DNA of 46,858 bases from a virus. The DNA is taken from IMG/VR virus record IMGVR_UViG_3300048835_000195, positions 1 to 46,858 of that record; one strand, 5' to 3'. Below the pieces are notes generated by a model. It was not told where the DNA came from. It was given only the letters and a program-made list of their open reading frames with translations, and searched no databases. Below, piece after piece: positions 15,686 to 24,526 of the stretch; positions within the stretch are counted from its first letter, which is position 1, and every line of letters starts with the position of its first letter. A program made the translations under genes and the position numbers.

Positions 15686-18600
15686 GACCCAGCGCCAGCT
15701 TGCCGTTAATCCGGGGCGCGAAATTGACGCCAGAGGGCGTGTAAATGTGGTCACGTGCGCCCGTCCGTTCCTCACGGCGCGCGTGATCCACCAGATTCCC
15801 GAGGGCGGAACTATCCGAGAAATCCTGCAAGCCATCGGGGTGCGGCTTCAGCGCGGCATCAAGCTGACGGTTCAGGTCGGCGGCTACCCTATCCCTGAGG
15901 CGCTATGGGACAGGATCAGGCCAAAGGCGGCGGCTCAGCTCGTGGTCAAGGCCACGCCAGCAGGCGGCGGGGATGGCGGTGGCAGCGGACGCGCCGCACT
16001 CACCATTTTGGTCGCCATCGTTGCGATTGCGGCTTTCGTTTTCGTCGCACCGCTGGCGGCAGCGGGCTTAGGCGCCCTGGGGCTTGGCGCGACGGCAGCC
16101 GGTTACGGCGGGCTGATCGCTGGTGGTCTGGCGGCGGGCGTCGTTTCGTTCGCCGGCGGCCTCGCCGTCAACGCAATCGCCCCTCCGCCGCAGCCTGAAC
16201 TGGGGCGACTATCCGGATCGGGCGGCGGGCAAGACAGGGCGAGCCAGACGCTCTTCCTGCGCGGCGCGCGCAACCAGGCGAGCCCGTTTGGCGTCATCCC
16301 GCGCGTCATGGGCCGCCACCGGATGATCCCGCCCTACGCGGTGGCGCCCTACACCGAGGACCACGCCGATATCTGGATGGCGGCCGCGTTCTGCGTGGGT
16401 TACGGGCCGGTTCTGATCGACGACATTCGCATTGGCGAGGTTAGCGTCGATGATTTTGAAGAGATCGCGGTTGATACGGCTTTTGGCTTTGCGAACGACC
16501 CAACGCTCCAGGTTGAGATCGATGATGAACGTTCGGCCATTCCCCAGGTTCGAGGCGACGACTACAACGTGCTGCTCGAAGAGGGCGAGCCGGTCGTGCG
16601 GACCACGGCACCCAATACGGATCAGATTGCCGTCGATATTCACTTTCCGCGCGGGCTCGTGCTGATCAATGACGAGGGGGAATACGAAAAAAGAAAGGTC
16701 GAACTGCGCTTTGAATATGCCCCTGTAGGCACAGGTAACTGGACGGCGCGAAGCGGTGATGATGAGGACAATGACGGCGAGGAGACCGTTGAAGGCAATG
16801 ACACGAGCGCGCTCTACAAATCATGGGTCTGGAAGGTGGCTCGCGGCCAGTACGATGTGCGAATCACCCGGCTGAATGAAAACGATGAGGGCAAAGACGA
16901 GCACCTGTTTGATGAGGCGTGGCTGTCCAAGCTGACCAGCTACCGGTTTGACCCGCCAGTGAACAAGCCGGGCATGGCCATGTTCTCAATTGGCGTCCGG
17001 GCGAGCGATCAGATCAATGGCGTGCTAGACACCGTCAACGCCGTCATCTGGTCGCTCCTGCCCGACCTGGGCGCGCACCAGGTGCGCTTTGACGGCGGGA
17101 AGGAGCACCTGCGGGCAAAGTATGGCGAGGTCTCCGGTGACCGGCTGAGCCCAAACATCACGGGTGCGGGCGCGCGGACGTATGAATGGTGGATGCTTGC
17201 GGAAACGGACGGCGCCGAGACGCAGGGCGTGTTCGAGGATGGCTTTGGCAACGGCGCTGGTCGCGACTTTTGCTTCCGGCTCCAGAGCAAGGCGACTGAG
17301 ACATGGCGCTTGGATTTCGGCGGCGGGACGGTGTTCGATCAGGCGGTTTCCGGCAGTGTGGACGGTGATTGGCACCACTGGGCCATCACCTATGACGGCA
17401 CGGACGCGCGGCTCTATTTCGACGGAGTCGAGCAGGGCACGGCGCGGACCGTAGCGCTCAACACTGCGGCCGATCGGCTGCGTGTGGCCGAAGTCAACGG
17501 AGTTCGGTTTCGGGGGCGGATTCGGGATTTTCGCAAGTGGAGCGTTGCGCGGTCCCAGAGCGAGATCGACGACAACAAGGCCAACGTCTACACGGGGATG
17601 CCAAGCGAGACGATCCCTGCAGATATTATCAGCCTTTACCCAATGCATGAGGGCCGGGGCGGCTGGTGTATCGACCTCGGGCCGCGGCGTAATCACCTGC
17701 AGCACATGAACACGCCATCCTGGCATGACGTATCGGGCACGGTGACGGAATATTGGGCCATCCGCCCGACGAGCAACCCCGCGAGCATCTTTCGTGAAAT
17801 CCTGCAAGGGAGCGCGAACCGCAACCCGGTGGCGGATTCGCGGATCGACCTCACGACGCTGGAGGCCTGGCATGTCTGGAACCGCGAGAAGGGCAATGCC
17901 TTCAACATGGTGCTCGACTTCCCGAGCACGGTTTTTGAACGGCTGCGCTCGGTGGCGGGAGCGGGCCTTGCGAGCTTCACGATGCGCGACGGCAAATACA
18001 GCGTCGTCATGGATCGCCAGCAAGAGCAGGTAATTCAGCACTTCACTCCTCTTAACTCGTGGGGATTCCAGGGGCGCAAAGTGTTCCGCGATGTTCCCAC
18101 CGCACTCAAGATCCGGTTCGTGAATGCGGACAACGACTGGCAGCAGGATGAGCGAACTGTCTATGACGATGGGCACGACGAGAACACTGACAACGTGTTT
18201 GAGAACCTGGAGCTGCCCGGCATCACCGACCCGGATCAGGTTTGGCGGCATGGACGGCACCACATCGCCGTCTCCAAGCTCCGCCCGGAAACGTACGAAC
18301 TGCGCGTTGACGTGGAGCACATGGTCTGCACGCGCGGCGACCTGGTGAAAGTTACGCATGACATTATGCTGGTCGGCCTCGGCTGGGGGCGCATTAAAGC
18401 CGTGTCACTGGACGGCGACGGCAAGGCGCTGGCGCTCCAGACCGATGAGCGTTTCACGATGGAGGCAGGGAAAACCTATCAGGTCACAGTGCGCGGCGAT
18501 ACCGGCGCATCCTACACCCATACCGTGATCACCGAAGAGGGTGAATGGAACACGCTTCGGCTCTCAACACCGACAGCGGACGGCATACAGGCGGGCGATC

Positions 18601-19979
18601 TGCTGATGTTCGGCGAGAGCGGCAAGGTCACTAGCAACATGCTGGTTAAGAGCGTCGAGCCGCACGAGGACATGACGGCGCTCCTGACGCTGGTCGACGA
18701 ATCGCCGGGCATCTACACAGCGGCGGACGGCGAGATTCCACCCTGGAATCCGAACATCACGCTCCCGCCCGACGACGAGCGCATGCCGCCGCCACCGACG
18801 ATCACTCATATCGTGGCCGACGAATCGGCGCTGCTCCGGGACGGCGACGGCGCTTTCATCGTCCGGGCCATGCTCACGATCAGCTACAGCTCGGGCCGCT
18901 GGCAGCCGCCTGATCGCGTCGAGACGCAATTTCGGATCGCGGGCAGCAGCGGCTGGGCCTCGACGGGCATGCAGCCGCTCCAGGGCCGCGTGATCTATGT
19001 GACCGGGGTCGAGGAACGGCGCTACTACGAATTCCGCGTGCGCACGGTCTCGCGGCTGGGGCAGATCAGCGAATGGAGTGCGTATCACTCGGCCTACATC
19101 ATCGGCAAGACGAGCCTTCCGCCGACCGTTCAGGGACTGCGAGTGACAGAACTGTCTGGCGGCACGCGCAAGATCAGCTGGAGCACGGCCAATCAGCCGC
19201 TCGACTACCGCGGCGTCAAGATCCGCTATTACCTCGGCTCGACCAGCGACTGGTCGGCAATGACCGACCTGGCCGACACGATCTATGCCGAGAGCCCTGT
19301 CGAGACGGTGCGGCCGACCGCAGGCGGCGCTTACACGTTCGCAGCCAAAGCGGTGGACTATAGCGGCAACGAGAGCGCGAACGCGGCGTTCTACGAGGTC
19401 GAACTGGACGCGATCCCGACGCCCGGCGTGAAGGTATTCCAGGACGCGCGCGAAATGGGCTGGCCGGGGACGCTTGGCGCTCAGAACTACATCGAGGACG
19501 GCGTGATCCGCGGCGGATCATCGGCAACGTGGGACACATGGGAGACCGCGCCGGAGACGTGGGACACCCTGGAGACGTGGCAGGACGGGGCGGCGGCCAC
19601 GCTCACGTATACGCACACGGCGATCGACCTGGGCGCCAGCAAGGCCTACCGCGTGACAACGTGGGGCAAGCTGGCGGGCGACTTCAACACGCAAGTCCAG
19701 ATGAGCTACAGCGACGACGGAGTGAACTATTCAGCCTTTGAGAACGTGGGCGTATTCACCGGGCGCTACGTCATCGTCAAAGTCACCGCGCCGCCCCTGC
19801 CGACGCCCGACAACGAGGTCGTGCTCTCTGAGCTGCATATCACCGTCGAGCCGATGACCACGGACGTGCCGACGATGGCCGACGAGCCGGACAGCGCGAC
19901 CGAGGGGCAGCTCTACGCGAACAGCACCGACCACAAGCTCTACTACTACACGGGCTCGGCCTGGGTAGCGCTCAACTGA
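15672..19979 (+). CDS. Tail tip / host-specificity protein (I-J type) with LamG and FnIII-like domains
   Basis: A 1435-residue central tip protein. Residues about 1-100 are gpI-like (FLTARVIHQIPEGGTIREILQAIG). About 109-175 is a hydrophobic Gly/Ala segment typical of the tail-tip pore. About 195-470 is the J-type core (QASPFGVIPRVMGRHRMIPPYA). Residues about 480-680 are a LamG domain (YEWWMLAETDGAETQGVF, DWHHWAITYDG, RIRDFRKWSVARS) inserted before the second J block (IFREILQGSANRNPVADSRID). From about 1045 there are FnIII-like repeats, then a beta-sandwich and a fibre-docking end (DEPDSATEGQLYANSTDHKLY). It contacts the host receptor; the domain order is seen, receptor type is unknown. Confidence 0.85.
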   Translation: MGVPETQRQLAVNPGREIDARGRVNVVTCARPFLTARVIHQIPEGGTIREILQAIGVRLQRGIKLTVQVGGYPIPEALWDRIRPKAAAQLVVKATPAGGGDGGGSGRAALTILVAIVAIAAFVFVAPLAAAGLGALGLGATAAGYGGLIAGGLAAGVVSFAGGLAVNAIAPPPQPELGRLSGSGGGQDRASQTLFLRGARNQASPFGVIPRVMGRHRMIPPYAVAPYTEDHADIWMAAAFCVGYGPVLIDDIRIGEVSVDDFEEIAVDTAFGFANDPTLQVEIDDERSAIPQVRGDDYNVLLEEGEPVVRTTAPNTDQIAVDIHFPRGLVLINDEGEYEKRKVELRFEYAPVGTGNWTARSGDDEDNDGEETVEGNDTSALYKSWVWKVARGQYDVRITRLNENDEGKDEHLFDEAWLSKLTSYRFDPPVNKPGMAMFSIGVRASDQINGVLDTVNAVIWSLLPDLGAHQVRFDGGKEHLRAKYGEVSGDRLSPNITGAGARTYEWWMLAETDGAETQGVFEDGFGNGAGRDFCFRLQSKATETWRLDFGGGTVFDQAVSGSVDGDWHHWAITYDGTDARLYFDGVEQGTARTVALNTAADRLRVAEVNGVRFRGRIRDFRKWSVARSQSEIDDNKANVYTGMPSETIPADIISLYPMHEGRGGWCIDLGPRRNHLQHMNTPSWHDVSGTVTEYWAIRPTSNPASIFREILQGSANRNPVADSRIDLTTLEAWHVWNREKGNAFNMVLDFPSTVFERLRSVAGAGLASFTMRDGKYSVVMDRQQEQVIQHFTPLNSWGFQGRKVFRDVPTALKIRFVNADNDWQQDERTVYDDGHDENTDNVFENLELPGITDPDQVWRHGRHHIAVSKLRPETYELRVDVEHMVCTRGDLVKVTHDIMLVGLGWGRIKAVSLDGDGKALALQTDERFTMEAGKTYQVTVRGDTGASYTHTVITEEGEWNTLRLSTPTADGIQAGDLLMFGESGKVTSNMLVKSVEPHEDMTALLTLVDESPGIYTAADGEIPPWNPNITLPPDDERMPPPPTITHIVADESALLRDGDGAFIVRAMLTISYSSGRWQPPDRVETQFRIAGSSGWASTGMQPLQGRVIYVTGVEERRYYEFRVRTVSRLGQISEWSAYHSAYIIGKTSLPPTVQGLRVTELSGGTRKISWSTANQPLDYRGVKIRYYLGSTSDWSAMTDLADTIYAESPVETVRPTAGGAYTFAAKAVDYSGNESANAAFYEVELDAIPTPGVKVFQDAREMGWPGTLGAQNYIEDGVIRGGSSATWDTWETAPETWDTLETWQDGAAATLTYTHTAIDLGASKAYRVTTWGKLAGDFNTQVQMSYSDDGVNYSAFENVGVFTGRYVIVKVTAPPLPTPDNEVVLSELHITVEPMTTDVPTMADEPDSATEGQLYANSTDHKLYYYTGSAWVALN

Positions 19980-19992
19980 TGGGAGAGACGAA

Positions 19993-21573
19993 ATGACGTG
20001 GCCAGCATCAGCATCTTTCGCGACAACGCACCTGGACAGCGGAGGGGATTCGCCCGCGAGCGCCCGCGCCGATATTCTCGCGCTGATGAATGACGTGGAA
20101 GACATCATCGCCGCCGCCGGAATCGCCGAAGGGGTTGCCACGCTGGGCGCGGACGGCTATGTCCCGCAGGAGCAGCTGCCCGTCGTGCCGATCAGCAAGG
20201 GCGGCACGGGCGCGTCCGATGCGGCGACCGCACGCTATAACCTGGGCCTGACGCCGTTCGACCCGGGCGCGTCAACTGAATCGCTGGGCCCGGTAGACAT
20301 CAGCCACGTCTCGACCCTGCAACTGTTGACGCTGGAGAGCGAGGCCGACAACGCCGACGAGATCATCATGCGCGTCAATCGCTACCGTCCGGCGGGCGTG
20401 GATGCGGACGATATTTTTGCGATCAACGTCTACGCCAATGATGACGGGGGCGATCCGAGTTGGCTGTCCAGCATCAAAACGGTGATGGAGGACTCGGGCG
20501 CGGGCTCGGTCGATGCGTCGATGCTGTTCTCGGTTCGGACGGGCGACGTGCTGACCGGGCGGCTGGAACTCGACGGCGATACCGTGCGCGTGCTGGGTAA
20601 GCTGGCGGGCGGTTCGAGCGGGGCGGCGGGGGCTCCGGCAACGAATGAGCTGCTGTGGGGAGGGCCGATCCAGATCGCGGCGGGCAGCGTGGATGCGCTC
20701 GATATCGTGAGCAGCAAAACCGGCACGGGCTCGTTCGCGGTCCGAATCCCCAACGGCGCGTGGTATGCGTCGAAAAACTCAGGCGGCAGCAACATCCGGC
20801 TTTTCAGCCTTGGCGCGACGAATGACGTGTTCATGGGCGCAGTGGACAACGCGGGGGGGAAGGTCTACATCCGCGAGGGCGGCACAAATCGGATCAGCAT
20901 TTCGGTCGGCGGCAACATCGGGATGGGCACCAACACGACCGATGCGGCGGCCAAGCTGGAAATTCTGGCGACCACCGAGCAGTTGAGGCTGAGCTACGAC
21001 GCCTCGAACTACGCCAAACACACCATTGCGGCGGACGGTGCTCTGACCCTCGCGACGGTCGGGACGGACGCCGACCTGATCCTCGGCACGCCCAACATGG
21101 CCAGCGCGATCTTTGTTGATGACTCGGCCGGTATGGTGCAGGTCAACGGCGTTCTGCAGGTCGTCCGCTCAGCAGTTGGCCAGCCCACCGTGGACGGCAA
21201 GGCGGGCAACGCGCGGCGCTATGTGCTGCCGATTTACTACCAGACGACCAACGCCACGCCGGTGGACATCACGATCGCGAGCGGGCTGGTCAACGGCGAC
21301 AGCTTCCGAATCCAGATTGATCTGGGGTATGCCGACACGAGCGCACCGCCGGTCAATTACGGCGGCATCATCATCAGCTATCTTGCTGGCCGGCGTATGG
21401 ATTCCTCTGGCGTGATCCAAGACAACGAGGTGCTTGTCAGCAAGGAGGGCGACGCCGCGATCGATGCTGAGGTGGTGGCGAGCGGCACGAGCCTGCTGCT
21501 CAGACTGACCGGAAAAGCAGCCACAACCATCGAATGGTTTGGCGATGTGGAAATGATCACGAAACAGGCATAG
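19993..21573 (+). CDS. Tail fibre protein
   Basis: A 526-residue fibre preceded by GGGAGAG. The N-terminal region has GYVPQEQLPVVPISKGGTGASDAATARYNLGL, a common fibre motif (SKGGTGA plus ARxNLGL), followed by beta-helix-like repeats (AGGKVYIREGGTNRISISVGGNIGMGTNTTDAAAKLEI) in the style of head-domain trimers. The C-terminal 130 residues form a different beta domain. It likely attaches to the tail tip and binds a host surface polymer. Confidence 0.8.
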   Translation: MTWPASASFATTHLDSGGDSPASARADILALMNDVEDIIAAAGIAEGVATLGADGYVPQEQLPVVPISKGGTGASDAATARYNLGLTPFDPGASTESLGPVDISHVSTLQLLTLESEADNADEIIMRVNRYRPAGVDADDIFAINVYANDDGGDPSWLSSIKTVMEDSGAGSVDASMLFSVRTGDVLTGRLELDGDTVRVLGKLAGGSSGAAGAPATNELLWGGPIQIAAGSVDALDIVSSKTGTGSFAVRIPNGAWYASKNSGGSNIRLFSLGATNDVFMGAVDNAGGKVYIREGGTNRISISVGGNIGMGTNTTDAAAKLEILATTEQLRLSYDASNYAKHTIAADGALTLATVGTDADLILGTPNMASAIFVDDSAGMVQVNGVLQVVRSAVGQPTVDGKAGNARRYVLPIYYQTTNATPVDITIASGLVNGDSFRIQIDLGYADTSAPPVNYGGIIISYLAGRRMDSSGVIQDNEVLVSKEGDAAIDAEVVASGTSLLLRLTGKAATTIEWFGDVEMITKQA

Positions 21574-21582
21574 GAGGGCATC

Positions 21583-21879
21583 ATGCCACTGACAACCGAA
21601 CAGATTGAGGATCTCAAGGCCCAGCAGCTCGCACTCGTGGACCTTATCCGAGAGAGCAACGACCGGCTGCGCCTGATCGGCGATGCGCTGGACCACCATG
21701 AACGCTACAGCGATGCGTATCTGGCCGAGTTGGTCGGCGTGCGGCTGGCCGAGAGCAAGGCACGGATCGAAGAGCGCATCGAAGGCGGCGAGGTGCGGCG
21801 CGTGCGGCCGGTGGAGCCGGAACCGGAGCCGGTCATCGAACCGGAAAATCCCATTGAATCAGGAGGCCGTGAACGATGA
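21583..21879 (+). CDS. Hypothetical coiled-coil protein
   Basis: A 98-residue protein with a long helix (EQIEDLKAQQLALVDLIRESNDRLRLIGDALDHHERYSDAYLAEL) and a Pro/Glu repeat tail (EPEPEPVIEPENP). AGGAGG precedes the ATG. It follows the fibre gene and could be a fibre chaperone or a small virion protein; there is no family match by eye. Confidence 0.6.
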   Translation: MPLTTEQIEDLKAQQLALVDLIRESNDRLRLIGDALDHHERYSDAYLAELVGVRLAESKARIEERIEGGEVRRVRPVEPEPEPVIEPENPIESGGRER

Positions 21880-22088
21880 GTGCGGAAGCGAAAATCGAGG
21901 AAGTCGGGCCGAAGAGGCCAAGCGTTGACCTGTCGGCGCGTGATCAGAAGCTCGTGAGGATCGGCGAGCTGCGTAGCTGGCTCCAGCAGGCGCGTGAACG
22001 GCTGGCGCAGATCCAGGCCGAGCATGACCGGCTCGTGAGCGAGCTGGCGAGCGAGAGGCAGGCGGCGGAGGCCACGCCTGCGGAGTAA
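21876..22088 (+). CDS. Hypothetical coiled-coil protein
   Basis: A 70-residue charged protein with one predicted coiled coil from residue 25 to 60 (KLVRIGELRSWLQQARERLAQIQAEHDRLVSELASERQ). It overlaps the upstream gene by 4 bases, has no membrane segment, and its function is unknown. Confidence 0.6.
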   Translation: MSAEAKIEEVGPKRPSVDLSARDQKLVRIGELRSWLQQARERLAQIQAEHDRLVSELASERQAAEATPAE

Positions 22089-22093
22089 CTGCC

Positions 22094-22432
22094 ATGGGAG
22101 AGGTCGTTGTCATGACAGAGCGGTGGGCAATATTCATCGTCGGCGCGTGCCTGACCATGGGCACAGCGGCGGTTGGCCAGATCGTGACGATGGTCTGGTT
22201 TGCAGCCAAGGTGAAGGTCACAGTTGATTTTCTCCGTGAGTCGATCGAGCGCCACGAGGAAGAAAACGAGAAGGATTTTGCCCACCAGAGCACGGCGCAC
22301 CGCGAGGCCATCGAGGGCGTTCACGCCCGGATCGGGCGGACGGAGAAGCGGGTGGACGCCCTTGCCGATAAAGTCGCTGAGCATGATCGCGATATTGCAG
22401 TTTGCGCGGGACAGAAAGGAATACGGCTATGA
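22094..22432 (+). CDS. Membrane-anchored coiled-coil protein, possible lysis accessory (i-spanin-like)
   Basis: A 112-residue protein with one membrane helix (AIFIVGACLTMGTAAVGQIVTMVWF, about residues 12-36) and a charged coiled coil to the end (DFLRESIERHEEENEKDF... RIGRTEKRVDALADKVAEHD). It is followed with a 4-base overlap by a lipoprotein. This arrangement resembles Rz/Rz1 two-part spanins, which disrupt the outer membrane, although the lipoprotein is longer than usual for Rz1. A haemolysin XhlA-like role is an alternative. Confidence 0.5.
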   Translation: MGEVVVMTERWAIFIVGACLTMGTAAVGQIVTMVWFAAKVKVTVDFLRESIERHEEENEKDFAHQSTAHREAIEGVHARIGRTEKRVDALADKVAEHDRDIAVCAGQKGIRL

Positions 22433-22767
22433 AGACGATCATCGCATTGGCGGCGCTGCTGCTGGCCGGCTGCGTCTCGACGCACGAGGTCAAATACGAG
22501 GAGGTCAACCAGGACGGCAGCTATATCAGCACGTGGGTCCGCGAGAGCGTTCCACCGGGCGGCAAGAAGCTGAGCGAAGGCCAGACTCAGGCGGGCGTAG
22601 ACGCTGATGGAAGCTGGGATCTGATCATCAACGGCACGGCCGAGACCGACGCCCAGGGCACGGCTGAGTTCTACCGCGCCATCGTTGAGTCGGCCATACA
22701 GGCGGGCATTGCGGCCGGCCTGGCGGCAGCGGCCGCGGGGGCTGTGCCGGCGATTCCGGGGCCGTGA
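22429..22767 (+). CDS. Small lipoprotein in lysis region
   Basis: A 112-residue lipoprotein with signal peptide MKTIIALAALLLAGC, lipobox LAGC and lipidated Cys15. The start at 22429 is chosen since AAAGGA precedes it and it overlaps the previous stop. The mature part is Gln/Gly/Asp-rich, then Ala/Gly-rich (AIQAGIAAGLAAAAAGAVP), which may insert in membrane. It could pair with the preceding membrane protein in outer-membrane disruption; this is inference. Confidence 0.6.
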   Translation: MKTIIALAALLLAGCVSTHEVKYEEVNQDGSYISTWVRESVPPGGKKLSEGQTQAGVDADGSWDLIINGTAETDAQGTAEFYRAIVESAIQAGIAAGLAAAAAGAVPAIPGP

Positions 22768-22796
22768 ACAATTCTTCGAATTGAAAGAGGTGCTTT

Positions 22797-23054
22797 ATGG
22801 GCAGCTGGGACGGAAATCCAAGCTCGATTCTGACGGCCACGAACCGATGCATCGTCGAATCGGGGCTTGTTAATGTTCGCCTTGCCATAGGCGAGCTGCG
22901 CGAAATCGAATCCGTGCTTGATGGCGTGAACCCCGAAGATCATTCGTCGAAACAGGCCGCGACCGTCAGGGGCATCGTTGAATATCGCGTGAAAAAGGCC
23001 GCTGCTCGCATCAAGCAGCTTCAGGACATGCTAAAGCGGGAGGACGGATCATGA
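22797..23054 (+). CDS. Hypothetical helical protein in lysis region
   Basis: An 85-residue protein with no membrane segment. The C-terminal half is basic and helical (GIVEYRVKKAAARIKQLQDMLKRE), the N-terminal half contains CIVESGLVNVRLAIGELREIESVLDG. AAAGAGG precedes the ATG. It overlaps the holin gene by 4 bases. Function is unknown; it could be a holin modulator. Confidence 0.55.
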   Translation: MGSWDGNPSSILTATNRCIVESGLVNVRLAIGELREIESVLDGVNPEDHSSKQAATVRGIVEYRVKKAAARIKQLQDMLKREDGS

Positions 23055-23533
23055 CGTGGCAAGAGTTTCTACTCCGACTGCTCGAATCCGAAGCGGTCAT
23101 CGCCTTCGTCCTCGCGGCGATCGGCGCGGCGGGCACGTGGGTCATCCGGCGGCTGAAGCTCAGTGAACAGCAGCGCCAGCAGGCCGAGGACGCACTTCGG
23201 GGTGGCGTGGAGTGGGTCTGGGAGAACCGGGCACGGATCGCCAAGCGCGAGGGGCTCAAGCTCTCGCCTGAGCAGCGCGAAGAGTTCCGGCGCATGGCCA
23301 CCAACTACGCGCGGGAGCTCGCCCGCGACAAGGGCGTCGATCTGGACAAGGTGCTGATGAGCGAGGAGGTCATCAACGGGATCATCCACGAGATCATCAG
23401 CGCGCGGCGGCAGGGGGAGAGCGGCAAGCTGGGTGCTCCATTGCCGGCGGCGGTCATCACCGACGAAGACTCGCTGGCGCAGCGGGTGTTGGAAAAAATT
23501 GCGGGAATAAAATCCAACCGTGGCGAAGGCTGA
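23051..23533 (+). CDS. Putative holin, LLH-like type
   Basis: A 160-residue protein with one N-terminal membrane helix (EAVIAFVLAAIGAAGTWVI, residues about 14-32) and a long, charged, mostly helical cytoplasmic part with LSPEQREEFRRMATNYARELA, as in LLH-family holins. It lies directly before the endolysin, the usual holin position. Its last codons carry the first copy of a 32-bp repeat whose second copy reaches the endolysin ATG. Confidence 0.6.
   Translation: MTWQEFLLRLLESEAVIAFVLAAIGAAGTWVIRRLKLSEQQRQQAEDALRGGVEWVWENRARIAKREGLKLSPEQREEFRRMATNYARELARDKGVDLDKVLMSEEVINGIIHEIISARRQGESGKLGAPLPAAVITDEDSLAQRVLEKIAGIKSNRGEG
23488..23519. repeat. 32-bp repeat, copy 1 (end of holin gene)
   Basis: Identical to 23537-23568, with a 49-base period. 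Each copy begins GTTGGA and ends TCCAACC, so each can fold into a 6-bp hairpin with a 19-20-base AT-rich loop. This copy is translated in the holin frame as LEKIAGIKSN. Confidence 0.9.
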
Positions 23534-23536
23534 TCG

Positions 23537-23568
23537 GTTGGAAAAAATTGCGGGAATAAAATCCAACC
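23537..23568. repeat. 32-bp repeat, copy 2 (leader of endolysin gene)
   Basis: The second copy is untranslated and ends directly against the endolysin ATG at 23569. No standard Shine-Dalgarno sequence is present; the only purine-rich element is GCGGGAATAAA. The hairpin would cover the initiation region, so it may control endolysin translation. The regulatory role is inferred. Confidence 0.85.
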
Positions 23569-24312
23569 ATGCCTCTCCTCTCCCCCGGCCTCATCAACTA
23601 CTACAACGGCCTCTGGCGCTCCCTCAGGCCCGAGGCGGGCGAGCGCCAAGCCCAGCAGGTCGTTGACGGGCATCGGCGCTACATCGCCGTCCAGCGCGTC
23701 TCAGGCGTGCCGTGGTATCTGGTGGGCATTATCCACTACCTAGAGAGCAACTTCTCGTGGTCGAGTTGTCTGCACAATGGCGACCCGCTGCCCGGTCCGA
23801 CAACGCGCTGGCCGCCGTGGCGGGGGCCGTTTGCATCGTGGGAGGAGGCCGCGATCGACGCGCTGCACATGAAGCGGAACGCCTGGAACTTCGTGACGAC
23901 CTGGGACATGCTTCACGAGATCCTGCTGGCGCTCGAGGTCTACAACGGCACGGGCTACCTCTTTCGGCATCCCGAGGTCAACTCGCCTTACCTCTGGGGG
24001 CAGACCAATCACCACAGCCGGGGGAAGTATGTTGCGGATGGCCGGTATGATCCGCAGGCAATCACGCGCCAGGTCGGCGCCGCCGCGATCCTCTGGCATC
24101 TGCTGAAGGTCTATCCGGACTCTATGCCCAAGCTGGATCTGTTCGAGCCGAGCCATCCTGGGCCGGTCACAGGGCCGCAGGCGGGCCGCTGGGAGGTCTC
24201 ACGGCTTCAGGCGTGGCTCAACATGCAACCGGGGCCGCTGATCACCGTGGACGGCCGCTGGGGGCCGCAGACGGCCAACAGATTTCAGGCGGTCTTTCGG
24301 ATCGCCGCATAG
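23569..24312 (+). CDS. Endolysin: lysozyme-like domain plus peptidoglycan-binding domain
   Basis: A 247-residue muralytic enzyme. Residues about 1-180 match a lysozyme/transglycosylase-type phage family: VPWYLVGIIHYLESNFSW carries the likely catalytic Glu59, followed by CLHNGDPL, FASWEEAAIDAL and the EVYNGTGY region. Residues about 205-247 are a short peptidoglycan-binding motif (VSRLQAWLNMQPGPLITVDGRWGPQTANRFQ). There is no signal peptide, so export depends on the holin. It ends the lysis block before a strong terminator. Confidence 0.88.
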   Translation: MPLLSPGLINYYNGLWRSLRPEAGERQAQQVVDGHRRYIAVQRVSGVPWYLVGIIHYLESNFSWSSCLHNGDPLPGPTTRWPPWRGPFASWEEAAIDALHMKRNAWNFVTTWDMLHEILLALEVYNGTGYLFRHPEVNSPYLWGQTNHHSRGKYVADGRYDPQAITRQVGAAAILWHLLKVYPDSMPKLDLFEPSHPGPVTGPQAGRWEVSRLQAWLNMQPGPLITVDGRWGPQTANRFQAVFRIAA

Positions 24313-24392
24313 GTGTCGGGGGAAACGTGGCCCCCGGCAGACCGTCTGCGCAGGATGGCCGGTAACGCGATTGTGAGTGGCCGAAAGGCATC

Positions 24393-24419
24393 GCCCTCGG
24401 GAAACCGGGGGCTTTTTTT
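24393..24419 (+). terminator. Rho-independent terminator after endolysin
   Basis: An 8-bp stem GCCCTCGG / CCGGGGGC with a GAAA tetraloop, followed by seven T (24413-24419). This is a textbook intrinsic terminator for the plus-strand late transcript, preventing transcription into attP and the convergent integrase gene. Confidence 0.92.
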
Positions 24420-24421
24420 CT

Positions 24422-24514
24422 GTTGGGCGCAATCTTTCCGCCCAACTTGCCCTGGCTGAAACGCCTAAGTCGAGCAGGATCAGTTGGGCGATTTGGGCGC
24501 AAAGTTTCCGCCCA
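24422..24514. repeat. Two related TTGGGCG...CGCCCA hairpins near attP
   Basis: Inverted repeats GTTGGGCG (24422-24429) / CGCCCAAC (24439-24446) and TGGGCG (24494-24499) / CGCCCA (24509-24514) share loop bases CAA and TTTC; a third GTTGGGCG half-site is at 24483. Such repeats beside an attachment site are candidates for integrase arm-type binding or for bidirectional termination. Function is unproven. Confidence 0.6.
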
Positions 24515-24526
24515 GCTCTCCGTTCG

